From contig PBIQ01000018.1 in assembly GCA_002720485.1 (NCBI GenBank), positions 1-35,382 of the forward strand: DNA of 35,382 bases. Reading direction: 5' to 3'. The first letter of the stretch is position 1, and each line of letters opens with the position of its first letter. This stretch comes from Acidimicrobiaceae bacterium. GTDB taxonomy: Bacteria > Actinomycetota > Acidimicrobiia > Acidimicrobiales > UBA8592. The position numbers were made by a program, and so were the translations under genes. The notes beneath the pieces are model-generated. The model saw only the letters and a list, made by a program, of their open reading frames with translations. It was not told the origin of the DNA and ran no database searches. Shown piece by piece: positions 22,937 through 31,550 of the stretch.

Positions 22937-23926
22937 CTAGCCAGCTGAGTTTGCTCGCTCGAGAAGATGATTTGTAGCAGCAAATAACGCATTCGTCGCT
23001 GGAGAAGAAGGAAGTGATTCCAATTCAGCTTTGGCTTTCTGAGCCCAAACCTGTGCCCGAGCGTACGCCTTTTCCACAGCATCCGTTGAACGAATTAAGG
23101 TAAGTGCTTGATCTCTCGCATCTGTAGAGAGTTCCTTTCCAAGAAGTTCACGGAGCTGATCACCTATGTCAGACTTCAGAGCAAGAAGAACCGGCAACGT
23201 ATACACACCTTCTATCAAGTCATTTCCTGCCGGCTTACCCAACTGGTCCTCTGTAGCAATAATGTCAAGAATGTCGTCAACGATTTGAAACGCCATCCCA
23301 TATGCATGGCCAAAATTCGTTAATTGATCAATTACTTCTCTTTCCAGCTCACCAGTTAATCCGCCTATTCTGCAAGCAGTCGAAAGCAACGAGGCAGTCT
23401 TTCCAGCAATCGAAAGTTCATAACTGTCCTCGCTTCTTGTGAGTGAGTAAGCCGACTGGAGTTCGAGAATCTGGCCTTCACACAACTCTCCGATAGTCCT
23501 TGCCAATAAAGCCGCTACTTCCGTGCCCAAAGACGCAGCGATTTCTGAAGCTCTTGCAAGAAGAAAGTCACCTGCCAAAATTGCTGTATGGTTTCCCCAT
23601 ACAGCATTCACTGATGGAACATTCCTTCTCATTTCCGCTTCATCCATGACATCGTCATGATAAAGAGATCCAAGATGCACCAGCTCAACAGCTACACCTC
23701 CCATTAGAACTTCATCGGGTACAGACACAGTATTTGACTGCCCAACAGCTGACGAGGCAATCGTGAAGCCTGGCCGCACTCTCTTTCCACCAGCAGTTAT
23801 GAGATGCTTCGCTATTTCAGTTAGATACGGATCCTTAGCAATAACTGCATTCTCTAATTTTGATTCAACCAGAGCCAGATCATCTTCAAGGGTTGGAAGG
23901 GCTGACAAATGAGATAAAAGAGCCAT
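22937..23926 (-). CDS. Long-chain trans-polyprenyl diphosphate synthase
   Basis: Extends allylic diphosphates with isopentenyl diphosphate, most likely for the menaquinone side chain. In 329 residues, GGKRVRP is at about 50-56, the first Asp-rich motif reads HDDVMDEAEMRR and the second QIVDDILDI. Small residues ahead of the first motif suggest a long-chain (hepta- to nona-) product, but chain length cannot be read exactly. On the minus strand TACACT (23935-23940) sits eight bases before ATG, a nearly leaderless arrangement. Confidence 0.92.
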   Translation of the reverse strand: MALLSHLSALPTLEDDLALVESKLENAVIAKDPYLTEIAKHLITAGGKRVRPGFTIASSAVGQSNTVSVPDEVLMGGVAVELVHLGSLYHDDVMDEAEMRRNVPSVNAVWGNHTAILAGDFLLARASEIAASLGTEVAALLARTIGELCEGQILELQSAYSLTRSEDSYELSIAGKTASLLSTACRIGGLTGELEREVIDQLTNFGHAYGMAFQIVDDILDIIATEDQLGKPAGNDLIEGVYTLPVLLALKSDIGDQLRELLGKELSTDARDQALTLIRSTDAVEKAYARAQVWAQKAKAELESLPSSPATNALFAATNHLLERANSAG

Positions 23927-24084
23927 ATGTGGGCAGTGTATGACCCCAGCACAGAGACGACACCATCAGAGGCAAATTGTTCTAATGGAATATATCTCTG
24001 TCAAAGAAATTAGGCTAAATTGTAAGATCTTATTGACTGTTTAAGCACTTATTTGATGACAAGGGAAGATTATTCTGAGATTTG

Positions 24085-24110
24085 GGAAGAAAAGCCACTG
24101 CTTTTGCGTT
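24085..24110 (+). promoter_or_regulatory. SigR/SigH-type promoter upstream of clpC
   Basis: GGAAG (24085-24089), 18 bases, then GTT (24108-24110). Written in the mycobacterial form it is GGGAAGA, 16 bases, CGTT. One base departs from the consensus (GGAAT or GGGAAYA). It lies about 100 bases before the clpC start. clpC is a known target of this sigma class in other Actinobacteria. Confidence 0.5.
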
Positions 24111-24211
24111 GTAAATAAATGACTATGAAAAGTAGTGTCTTTAATGTACGTTTATCGTATTGGCACTCTAAGCACTAAGATAAAAATTACAAGTAAGTGA
24201 AAGGTTAAGCT

Positions 24212-26743
24212 TTGTTTGAAAGGTTTACAGATAGGGCCCGACGGGTTGTGGTACTAGCCCAAGAAGAAGCACGCCTTCTCAACCACAATTACATCGGAAC
24301 TGAACACATACTGCTCGGCCTCATCCACGAAGGTGAGGGTGTCGCTGCAAAAGCTCTTGAAACTTTAGGGATTTCCCTTCAAGCCGTTCGAGACCAGGTC
24401 GAAGAAATCATAGGGCAAGGCGGTTCATCCCCCAGCGGACATATTCCATTTACTCCTCGAGCGAAAAAAGTTTTGGAATTAAGCCTTCGCGAAGCTTTGC
24501 AACTTGGCCACAATTACATCGGAACTGAACACATACTGCTCGGCCTCATCCGAGAGGGTGAAGGCGTTGCTGCTCAAGTGCTAACAAAGCTAGGAGCAGA
24601 CCTATCTCGGGTCCGCCAACAGGTAATTCAGCTTCTATCAGGGTATTCAGGTTCAGGTTCAGCTGGCCAAGAAGGCAGCCGAAAAGAAAGAGCTTCCGCG
24701 ACAACCGGAGGCGGCGGCGGGGACTCTGCTTCAGGATCACTTGTTCTTGATCAATTCGGAAGAAATCTTACTCAACTTGCGCGTGAGAAAAAACTTGACC
24801 CAGTAATAGGGAGAGTTCGAGAAGCCGAACGAGTTATGCAGGTTCTAAGCAGACGGACAAAAAACAATCCAGTTCTCGTAGGAGAACCCGGTGTGGGTAA
24901 AACAGCTATCGTCGAGGGATTAGCAAGATCGATTGCGGCCAATGACGTACCCGAACCTCTCAGAGATAAACAGCTCTACACTCTAGACCTTGGGGCTTTA
25001 GTGGCAGGGTCACGATATCGAGGAGATTTTGAAGAGCGACTTAAAAAAGTACTCAAAGAGATAAAAACCCGAGGAGATATCATCTTATTTATTGACGAAC
25101 TCCATACGCTCGTCGGAGCAGGAGCGGCAGAAGGAGCAATCGACGCTGCTTCAATTCTCAAACCCATGCTCGCACGAGGCGAACTTCAAACGATTGGAGC
25201 CACAACATTAGACGAATATCGTAAGCATCTAGAAAAAGACGCTGCACTCGAACGCCGCTTTCAAAAGATCATTGTCGATGAACCCTCTGTTCCCTTAACA
25301 ATCGAAATTCTCAAAGGCCTACGCGAACGTTATGAAGACCACCACAAAGTAACAATTACTGACCAAGCTCTAGTTGCTGCAGCAAACTTGGCAGACAGAT
25401 ACATTTCCGATAGGCACCTTCCAGATAAGGCAATTGACCTTATTGACGAAGCAGGTTCGCGACTGCGACTCCGAAGAATGGAAACACCACCCGACTTCAA
25501 AGAAATAGAAAACGACCTTGCCCAAGTTACTCAAGAGAAGAAATCTGCTGTAGAAGCTCAGGATTTTGAAGAAGCAGGACGTCTAAGAGACAAAGAAAAA
25601 GAACTTCTTCAGAAAAGGGAAGACATGGAAGTAGATATGAAAGACTCCGGAGTCGACCTTTTTGATGAAGTGGATGAAGAAGCAATAGCTGAAGTTCTTT
25701 CAGTCTGGACCGGGATACCTGTTTACAAACTAACCGAAGAGGAAACTGCAAAGTTACTCCGAATGGAAACAGAACTTCACAAGCGGGTAATTGGACAGGA
25801 AGACAGCATCAAGGCGGTAAGTCAAGCTATACGCCGTACTCGAGCCGGTTTGAAAGATCCAAAACGACCCTCAGGTTCTTTTATTTTCCTTGGACCTTCC
25901 GGTGTCGGAAAAACCGAATTGGCGAAAACTCTCGCAGAGTTCTTGTTCGGAGATGAGCAGGCTCTAATTAGCCTCGATATGTCGGAATACATGGAAAAGC
26001 ATACGGTTAGTCGCCTAGTTGGTTCACCTCCAGGATATGTCGGCTATGAGGAAGGCGGACAGTTAACCGAAGCCGTACGAAGAAAACCTTTCTCCGTTGT
26101 TCTGTTTGACGAAATTGAAAAAGCCCACCCTGATGTTTTCAATACCCTCCTTCAAATACTTGAAGAGGGGCGACTGACTGACAGTCAAGGGCGATCAGTC
26201 GATTTCCGCAACACAGTTCTAATTATGACTTCAAATTTAGGAACACGAGACCTCCGTAAGGCAAATCTAGGGTTTACGAAAAACGATGAATCAGTTACCT
26301 ATGAACGAATGAAAGAAAAAGTTACAGAGTCCCTTAAAGAACATTTCCGACCTGAGTTCCTCAATAGAGTTGACGAAGTTATTGTGTTCCACGAACTATC
26401 GCGAAGTGAAGTAACAGAGATTGTAGATCTTATGGTTGCACGTGTGGCCGTTCAACTTGAGTCTCAAGGAATGGGGCTTGAAGTCACAGTTGATGCTAAA
26501 CATCATCTTGCGGATAAAGGGTATGACCCAGAACTCGGAGCCCGACCCTTACGACGAGCAATTCAGCGTCTGGTAGAAGATCCGCTTTCTGAAAGGCTCC
26601 TACTCAAAGAATTTAAAGCAGGTCAAATAGTCGTCGTAGACGTGGAACAAGATGAAGGCGACCCGAACCAAAGATCAATAGTCTTTAATGCTGTAGAGGG
26701 CTTTGAACCCCCAACAGTTGAAGAATTTGTCGCCGCAGAATAA
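24212..26743 (+). CDS. clpC: ATP-dependent Clp protease ATP-binding subunit ClpC
   Basis: AAA+ unfoldase that feeds proteins to ClpP. The 843 residues contain two Clp_N repeats (about 20-60 and 95-140), a Gly/Ser linker (145-175), AAA module 1 with Walker [10 protein letters not shown] at 224-232, a UVR segment in the middle domain (about 435-475), AAA module 2 with [13 protein letters not shown] near 565, and the C-terminal D2-small domain. The middle domain and UVR identify ClpC rather than ClpB or ClpA. The TTG start is preceded by AAAGG. The two N-terminal repeats share an exact 44-base DNA segment. The leader of about 285 bases holds a SigR-type promoter match. Confidence 0.97.
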   Translation: MFERFTDRARRVVVLAQEEARLLNHNYIGTEHILLGLIHEGEGVAAKALETLGISLQAVRDQVEEIIGQGGSSPSGHIPFTPRAKKVLELSLREALQLGHNYIGTEHILLGLIREGEGVAAQVLTKLGADLSRVRQQVIQLLSGYSGSGSAGQEGSRKERASATTGGGGGDSASGSLVLDQFGRNLTQLAREKKLDPVIGRVREAERVMQVLSRRTKNNPVLVGEPGVGKTAIVEGLARSIAANDVPEPLRDKQLYTLDLGALVAGSRYRGDFEERLKKVLKEIKTRGDIILFIDELHTLVGAGAAEGAIDAASILKPMLARGELQTIGATTLDEYRKHLEKDAALERRFQKIIVDEPSVPLTIEILKGLRERYEDHHKVTITDQALVAAANLADRYISDRHLPDKAIDLIDEAGSRLRLRRMETPPDFKEIENDLAQVTQEKKSAVEAQDFEEAGRLRDKEKELLQKREDMEVDMKDSGVDLFDEVDEEAIAEVLSVWTGIPVYKLTEEETAKLLRMETELHKRVIGQEDSIKAVSQAIRRTRAGLKDPKRPSGSFIFLGPSGVGKTELAKTLAEFLFGDEQALISLDMSEYMEKHTVSRLVGSPPGYVGYEEGGQLTEAVRRKPFSVVLFDEIEKAHPDVFNTLLQILEEGRLTDSQGRSVDFRNTVLIMTSNLGTRDLRKANLGFTKNDESVTYERMKEKVTESLKEHFRPEFLNRVDEVIVFHELSRSEVTEIVDLMVARVAVQLESQGMGLEVTVDAKHHLADKGYDPELGARPLRRAIQRLVEDPLSERLLLKEFKAGQIVVVDVEQDEGDPNQRSIVFNAVEGFEPPTVEEFVAAE
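24283..24326 (+). repeat. 44-base exact direct repeat, copy 1, in clpC
   Basis: Identical to 24508-24551, including silent positions. It encodes [14 protein letters not shown] in the first Clp_N repeat. Confidence 0.9.
24508..24551 (+). repeat. 44-base exact direct repeat, copy 2, in clpC
   Basis: Identical to 24283-24326, 225 bases (75 codons) apart, encoding the same residues in the second Clp_N repeat. Identity at the wobble positions suggests recent gene conversion. Confidence 0.9.
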
Positions 26744-26801
26744 AACTTTCAACTTTTCGGTCAAGTTTCAATAAACGTTCGGAGTCCTTACCGGTTCGGG
26801 T

Positions 26802-26807
26802 TACCAT
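26802..26807 (+). promoter_or_regulatory. -10 element, leaderless promoter of the LppM-HAD gene
   Basis: TACCAT followed by six bases and GTG at 26814. It supports this GTG as both transcription and translation start. Confidence 0.4.
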
Positions 26808-26813
26808 GCAAAG

Positions 26814-28247
26814 GTGGCTTTCCGAAGAATCCAAATAGCGTTTCTATCCATTGCGATAGTTTTTCTTGCTGCAGCCTGCAACATTCAACTTCGCGTAACT
26901 ATCGATGTGCAGGAAGATGGATCCGGAAAAGTAACAGCTGCAGTTGGATTAGATCCCATAGCCCAAGACCAAGAAGTATTCGAAGATCTTGAATCGATAC
27001 TTCGGACCTCCGACCTTTCTGGAAGCGGTTGGGATTTTGAAGCTTCAGGAAAATCAGCTGATGGATATGTGTGGTATGAAGCATCTAAAGGTTTTTTAAG
27101 CCCTGAAGACATACAAGGAATTCTTGAAGAACTGACGAGCTCTCCTAATGCTTTTACAGGGTGGGAACTTTCAATCGAATCTTCTAAAGATAAGCGTATT
27201 TACGGAATTACGGGAGAAGTAGATCTTCGTGAAGGATTCAGTATCTTTACTGATACCGAGCTTTCAGGTCTTCTAGAGGAACCACCTTTAGGAATTTCTT
27301 TAGACAAACTTGAAGCTGACCTTGGGAAAGACCCAGCAGATAGCGTATCTATGCAGGTGACAGTTAATCTTCCAGACTCAGGTGAGCAATCCTATGATAT
27401 TCCACTTGGACAGCGACGCTCAGTTGATGTCACTGGGGAAAAAGTCCATAGAGGGAATCAGATTCTAGGCTGGGTGATATGGGCGTTGATGGCTCTCCTT
27501 GCCCTAGCGTTACTGATGACTGCTTTAAATTGGTTTCTTGATATACGACATGCGAAAAAACAACCACCGCGCCGGCCATCCCCAGTCGCTGGCAGGGTCT
27601 CCGGAGCTACTCAACCGACCGTAACTCCTAACCCTCAACTGTCGACCTCGGTTCGTCTTCTTGTGATTGATATGTATAAGGTCATCTTCACGCAAAGCAA
27701 TGACTCCATGGATCACCTCACTTCCTATATTCAATCGAAAGGTGGAGACCTTAACGAAGAAGATCTTCAAGAACTACATCGCCAAGGAACTTTAGGCCGT
27801 CTCTCTTCACAAGAATTTTGGAACCAGGTTGGGGTAGAAGGGGATTCCCTTGAGCTTGACAAGGAGTACGTGAAAAGCCTGACCTTGAGATCAGGAGCGA
27901 AAGATTTCCTCTTAACTATGCACAAAAGAGGGATCCAAATAGGAGTGGTGACAAATGATTTTGCAGAATGGTCACGTGCACTTCGGGATCTCTATGGACT
28001 GCAAGGGATGAAACCTTGGATTGTTAGTGCTGAATCGGGAGTCCGTAAACCTGATCCAGCAGCTTTTGAAGTATTTCGGAAAGCCGCTGAAGTTCCCTAC
28101 CAATCGTGTCTTGTGATCGACGGAGCTGAGAATGTCTTAGATTCTGCTGCAAATCTTGGAATGAAAACTGTGTTGTTGTCGCAGAAAGGAAAATCTTCTT
28201 CTATCCATCCTGTTATAGGAAAGCTTTCTGAATTTAAACGTGGCTAG
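26814..28247 (+). CDS. LppM-like lipoprotein fused to a HAD-family hydrolase domain
   Basis: The 477-residue protein starts with a lipoprotein signal and Cys22 (LAAAC). Residues about 23-210 form an LppM/DUF3153-like extracellular domain (RVTIDVQEDGSGKVTAAVGLD). A membrane helix at about 217-241 and a basic proline-rich stretch follow. About 280-465 is a HAD fold on the cytoplasmic side: motif I VIDMYKV (nucleophile Asp286 present, second Asp replaced by Tyr), motif II VVTND, motif III RKPDP, motif IV VIDG with the second acidic residue missing. Catalytic activity is therefore doubtful. Frame is uninterrupted, so this is a real fusion in this sequence. Convergent with the Crp gene. Confidence 0.82.
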   Translation: MAFRRIQIAFLSIAIVFLAAACNIQLRVTIDVQEDGSGKVTAAVGLDPIAQDQEVFEDLESILRTSDLSGSGWDFEASGKSADGYVWYEASKGFLSPEDIQGILEELTSSPNAFTGWELSIESSKDKRIYGITGEVDLREGFSIFTDTELSGLLEEPPLGISLDKLEADLGKDPADSVSMQVTVNLPDSGEQSYDIPLGQRRSVDVTGEKVHRGNQILGWVIWALMALLALALLMTALNWFLDIRHAKKQPPRRPSPVAGRVSGATQPTVTPNPQLSTSVRLLVIDMYKVIFTQSNDSMDHLTSYIQSKGGDLNEEDLQELHRQGTLGRLSSQEFWNQVGVEGDSLELDKEYVKSLTLRSGAKDFLLTMHKRGIQIGVVTNDFAEWSRALRDLYGLQGMKPWIVSAESGVRKPDPAAFEVFRKAAEVPYQSCLVIDGAENVLDSAANLGMKTVLLSQKGKSSSIHPVIGKLSEFKRG

Positions 28248-28248
28248 T

Positions 28249-28908
28249 TTACGTCGCACGTATTTCTAGTTGCTTCCGGTCAAGAATGACGTATTTCTCA
28301 CCTTTTTGTGTAAGCCAACCGAGTTTGATAAATGAAGCTAGAGACTTATTCACCCGTTCTCTTGAAGCTCCGATCATTCCTGCAAGTTCTTCCTGAGTCA
28401 CTGGAAGTTCAAATGTTTCATCGTCTCCAGCAAGTTCAAGCAGACGTTTAGCTGTTCTACCTGTGACGTCTAGAAACATTGAATCCGCTAGTGCTACATC
28501 CATAACTTTTAGACGCTCAGCGAGCAGGTCAACGATTTTCCACAACAGTTCTGGATGCTGGATATACAAAGATTTTACGGGCTCGTAAGGAATTACTACA
28601 ACTGTAGAATTCTCAAGCACCCGAGCATCAGCTGATCGGCCATCAGGCCGGAAAAGTGGCATCTCTCCAAATAGATCGCCGGATTCCATAAGCGCAACGA
28701 CTGATTCACGGCCATCAAATGACCTATTGGCTATTGCGACTCGACCATCCAAAACGATAAACAGGTCGCTCGCCTCATCTCCTTCACTGAATAGAATATC
28801 TCCACGTTGAAGTTCGTTCACTTTAGATTTTTCCACAATGGGTTCAAGTAACTTCTGCTCAACTTCAGCAAAAAGATCTATAGAAGAAAGAAAGTCAACG
28901 TCAATCAT
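28249..28908 (-). CDS. Crp/Fnr-family transcriptional regulator
   Basis: A 219-residue regulator with an N-terminal cyclic-nucleotide-binding beta roll (about 15-125, GDILFSEGDEASDLFIVLDGRVAI, SGDLFGEMPLFRPDGRSADARV) and a C-terminal winged helix (about 165-210, VTQEELAGMIGASRERVNKSLASF), similar in layout to GlxR/Crp of Actinobacteria. The phosphate-cassette-like GEMPLFRPDGRSADARV leaves cAMP binding possible but not proven. ATG at 28908 is chosen because the family's N-terminus begins here and TAGGCT lies seven bases before it; a TTG at 28989 would add 27 atypical residues. Confidence 0.88.
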   Translation of the reverse strand: MIDVDFLSSIDLFAEVEQKLLEPIVEKSKVNELQRGDILFSEGDEASDLFIVLDGRVAIANRSFDGRESVVALMESGDLFGEMPLFRPDGRSADARVLENSTVVVIPYEPVKSLYIQHPELLWKIVDLLAERLKVMDVALADSMFLDVTGRTAKRLLELAGDDETFELPVTQEELAGMIGASRERVNKSLASFIKLGWLTQKGEKYVILDRKQLEIRAT

Positions 28909-28915
28909 CGTATTT

Positions 28916-28921
28916 AGCCTA
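28916..28921 (-). promoter_or_regulatory. -10 element, leaderless promoter of the crp-like gene
   Basis: TAGGCT on the minus strand, seven bases before the ATG at 28908. It decides the start used here. Confidence 0.42.
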
Positions 28922-29066
28922 ATACGTCTCAGTAATTCAATCGACTCAAAACGGTACATAGTAGGCAGAAAACAATTTCGTAATATCAATGGATATAAGC
29001 CAAAAGTGATTATCGTACTTAGTCAATGACATTTATAAGATTTCACACGAAGAGGGGAGCAATCGC

Positions 29067-29537
29067 ATGATGAGAATTGGCCATGGATTCGACTCTCACG
29101 CCTATATCACTGATCATGAACGTCCGTTAATCCTCGGTGGCGTAACTTTCGAGTCCGATTTTGCCCTTCAAGGCCATTCAGATTCTGACGTAATAATTCA
29201 CTCATGTATCGATTCTCTGCTGAGTCCAGCAGGACTTGGCGATATTGGTACCTTGTTTCCAGATGAAGACTCAAAATATCTCAATGCTGACAGTCTTGAA
29301 TTATTACAGCAGTCGGTTGAGCTTGTTAAGAGCGAAGGATGGACTATCGTCAACATCGACTGCTCCGTTATTGCAGAAACACCCAAAATACAATCGAAAA
29401 GATCATTGATGGAAACAAAAATTTCAGAGATCATCGAAGCCCCCGTAACCCTGAAAGGGAAAACTCCTGAAGGATTTCTGGATTTCAACGGGATTGCATG
29501 TTTCGCTGTCTCTCTACTCAGTAAGTCAAATGGCTAA
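29067..29537 (+). CDS. ispF: 2-C-methyl-D-erythritol 2,4-cyclodiphosphate synthase
   Basis: Cyclises CDP-ME-2-phosphate in the MEP isoprenoid pathway. In 156 residues, IGHGFDSHAY carries the metal-binding D-x-H, GHSDSDVIIHS the third ligand, GLGDIGTLFPDED the loop, and IAETPKIQ the substrate segment. The normally conserved GRGEG segment near the end is replaced by FNG, so the protein is divergent there. AGGGGAG is the ribosome site; ATG at 29070 is equally possible. It supplies precursors for the polyprenyl synthase encoded upstream. ispD is not adjacent. Confidence 0.92.
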   Translation: MMRIGHGFDSHAYITDHERPLILGGVTFESDFALQGHSDSDVIIHSCIDSLLSPAGLGDIGTLFPDEDSKYLNADSLELLQQSVELVKSEGWTIVNIDCSVIAETPKIQSKRSLMETKISEIIEAPVTLKGKTPEGFLDFNGIACFAVSLLSKSNG

Positions 29538-30396
29538 GAATCCACATCGACGTCAACCACACGGAGGAAAGTCATCGCGTAGTAGCCATCAACGCCGTAA
29601 AGCGAAAAACCATAAGGGTAAACCTCCCCATGACAAAAGCACTAGAACCAATACTTCAAAAGGAATAGGAGGGGATGTTATCGAAGGAAGGCAAGCAGTT
29701 CGAGAGCTTCTCCTGGCAGAAAAACGAAAAGTACGAGAAGTGACATTCTTGGCTGGAATGGATACTTCACCGGTACTTTCCCAAATCAAGGATCTTGCAA
29801 TGGAAAGCAGGGTACCTGTGTATGAAGTGCCGCGAGCGAAGTTTGACTTGCTAGCTACAACCGACGCTCCTCAAGGAGTTATCGCATTTGCTGAACCACT
29901 CCGGAATCTTGAAATCGATGCGCTCTTAGCTACGGGAAAAAAGCCTTTCCTACTGGTTATCGATGGGGTTGTAGATCCAAGAAATCTTGGCGCTATGCTC
30001 CGAAGTGCTGAATGCGCTGGAGTAACTGGTGTATTGCTTCCGAAACATCGATCAACAAAAATAACGCCGACAGTAGCAAAAACTGCTCAAGGTGCAATCG
30101 AGCACCTCCCAATAGGGTCTGTTAGTGGAATTCCCAAAGGACTGTCATTACTCAAAGAAAAAGGAGTTTGGACTGTTGGATTAGATTCAAACGCTCCAGC
30201 TGAAATTTTTGAATTAGGAGTCGCTGACGAACCTTTGGCGCTGGTTCTAGGGAGCGAAGGACAAGGTTTGGGGAGGTTATCTCGAGAGAGGTGTGACATC
30301 GTCGCCAAGATCCCAGTATTTGGATCCATAGATTCCCTGAATGTTTCAGTAGCAGCAGCGATCGCATGTTTTGAAATTGCTCAAAGACGACGATGA
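29530..30396 (+). CDS. 23S rRNA 2'-O-ribose methyltransferase, TrmH/RlmB family
   Basis: SPOUT methyltransferase that uses AdoMet to methylate a ribose in rRNA (RlmB-like) or tRNA. The N-terminal 50 residues are very basic and probably disordered. A substrate-binding domain (GGDVIEGRQAVRELL) follows. The SPOUT domain has IDGVVDPRNLGAMLRSAECAG (motif 1), LVLGSEGQGLGRLSRERCD (motif 2) and SIDSLNVSVAAAIACFE (motif 3), the AdoMet-knot signature. The start ATG at 29530 lies in an 8-base overlap with ispF (ATGGCTAA), which I prefer over the longer reading at 29494. The exact target is unknown. Confidence 0.9.
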   Translation: MAKNPHRRQPHGGKSSRSSHQRRKAKNHKGKPPHDKSTRTNTSKGIGGDVIEGRQAVRELLLAEKRKVREVTFLAGMDTSPVLSQIKDLAMESRVPVYEVPRAKFDLLATTDAPQGVIAFAEPLRNLEIDALLATGKKPFLLVIDGVVDPRNLGAMLRSAECAGVTGVLLPKHRSTKITPTVAKTAQGAIEHLPIGSVSGIPKGLSLLKEKGVWTVGLDSNAPAEIFELGVADEPLALVLGSEGQGLGRLSRERCDIVAKIPVFGSIDSLNVSVAAAIACFEIAQRRR

Positions 30397-30442
30397 AAAG
30401 AAATATGGTGATAGATTTGGAATCTTCCTAAACTAAAGACAC

Positions 30443-30515
30443 GCCGGGTTAGCTCAGTTGGTAGAGCACTTCTCTTGTAAAGAAGATGTCGTCGGTTCGA
30501 TTCCGACACCCGGCT
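30443..30515 (+). tRNA. tRNA-Thr (anticodon TGT)
   Basis: Acceptor GCCGGGT pairs with ACCCGGC. The D-arm has GCTCAGTTGGTAGAG. The anticodon stem CTTCT/AGAAG encloses CTTGTAA, giving TGT, which reads ACA. The T-arm has GGTTCGATTCC. CCA is not encoded. Confidence 0.95.
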
Positions 30516-30619
30516 CACTCAAGACTCCAATTGCAGCAACCTGAAACATATTTCCGTTATTGAGGTGAAGCGGTTCAGTCCTCTCTAAGCCTATCGCAGC
30601 CTATTATGCTGCTGAGGTA

Positions 30620-30625
30620 TACGAT
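30620..30625 (+). promoter_or_regulatory. -10 element, leaderless promoter of the DUF3263 gene
   Basis: TACGAT, inside TATACGAT, followed by six bases and GTG at 30632, with no Shine-Dalgarno sequence. Confidence 0.42.
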
Positions 30626-30631
30626 ATTCGT

Positions 30632-30889
30632 GTGGAACTGACCGAAAGAGAAATAGCAATTCTTGACTTTGAAAGAAGACCCTGGGAAGTAAATGGGCCC
30701 AAAGAAAGAGCTATTCGAGAAAAATTTGGGATTTCGCCCTCACGTTATTACCAGATCCGAGACTCACTACTGGATAGGGTTGAAGCTTTGGAGTATGACC
30801 CTCTTTTAGTTCGCCGGTTACGGAAATCTCGAATAAAACGTCGTTCCAATCGATACGGAATTCCCCAGATTCAATCGCCAATTCGCTAA
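30632..30889 (+). CDS. DUF3263 family protein
   Basis: An 85-residue actinobacterial protein, function unknown. The segment IREKFGISPSRYYQIRDSLLDR looks like a helix-turn-helix, preceded by ILDFERRPWE, the family's opening. The C-terminus is strongly basic (RRLRKSRIKRRSNRYG), consistent with nucleic acid binding. GTG start with leaderless -10. It is followed 49 bases later by a LytR_C gene, the same neighbour pair as Rv0430-Rv0431 of M. tuberculosis, a conserved synteny with groEL further on. Confidence 0.88.
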   Translation: MELTEREIAILDFERRPWEVNGPKERAIREKFGISPSRYYQIRDSLLDRVEALEYDPLLVRRLRKSRIKRRSNRYGIPQIQSPIR

Positions 30890-30947
30890 AACTATCTGTA
30901 AGTTTTAATATAGAAAAGCCGATATAAGATCTCAGGAGATGCTTAAT

Positions 30948-31535
30948 ATGAATATTGCAGGGAAAGGTGTTTTACTTCTTGGTGTATTTGTAGCGATAGG
31001 CGTCATCGTGCTTAGTGAAGGGTTTAGCGATACCTCAGGAAGCATTGATTCTTCTTCAGTAGTCCAGAATACTCAAGAGTCAAATGAAGAAGCTGCTGCG
31101 GTTGAAGAAGAAAAAACAGTTGCGGTAGAGGAAGCATCCGCTCAACAAACTGGCAGCGAGGAGAGCAGCGCACCAGGACAAACTGAACCCGTTGCAAGTA
31201 GTGAATCGGTCTTTCACCCTCCAGCTGAAGTTCGAGTACTCGTAGCTAATGGGACAGACGTTAGCGGCGCCGCCAGTGCTATCCGAGAAGTACTAATCTC
31301 AGATCAAGGCTATAACGGCTTACCTCCAGTGAATGCGACGACCGAAGAGATACCGGATTCCTCTTTCGTTTACTTTGCGAACGGATATGAACTGGATGCC
31401 AGAAATGTTGGGCTGATAATAAATGTGGACTCTGCAAATGTACTTCCAATGCCAGCAGCTCTCCCTGTTGCAGATTTAGCTGAAGCAAATGTTCTGGTTC
31501 TCTTAGGGTCTGATCTGTTTCCTCCAGAAGAGTAG
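30948..31535 (+). CDS. LytR_C-domain membrane-anchored protein
   Basis: A single-pass envelope protein: an N-terminal hydrophobic helix (about 4-22, KGVLLLGVFVAIGVIVLSE) with cytoplasmic N-terminus, a Ser/Glu-rich linker (about 25-85), and a LytR_C domain (about 92-195, starting AEVRVLVANGTDVSGAA). It resembles VirR of M. tuberculosis in layout and neighbourhood, and a role in cell-envelope maintenance is inferred from that. AGGAG ends at 30938 and touches the ATG at 30939, so the ATG at 30948, nine bases further, is the better start. Confidence 0.8.
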   Translation: MNIAGKGVLLLGVFVAIGVIVLSEGFSDTSGSIDSSSVVQNTQESNEEAAAVEEEKTVAVEEASAQQTGSEESSAPGQTEPVASSESVFHPPAEVRVLVANGTDVSGAASAIREVLISDQGYNGLPPVNATTEEIPDSSFVYFANGYELDARNVGLIINVDSANVLPMPAALPVADLAEANVLVLLGSDLFPPEE

Positions 31536-31550
31536 CCCCGAAGGCCTCTT

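Noticed and set aside
24033-24038. TTGACT as a -35 box for clpC
   Set aside because: No acceptable -10 hexamer lies 16-18 bases downstream.
23927-24211. CIRCE or CtsR site before clpC (GCACTCTAAGCACT near 24163)
   Set aside because: Only a partial GCACTC is seen, without the inverted partner, and no GGTCAAA heptads.
28909-28989. N-terminal extension of the Crp-like regulator from TTG
   Set aside because: It adds 27 residues outside the family domain and ignores the -10 element seven bases before ATG at 28908.
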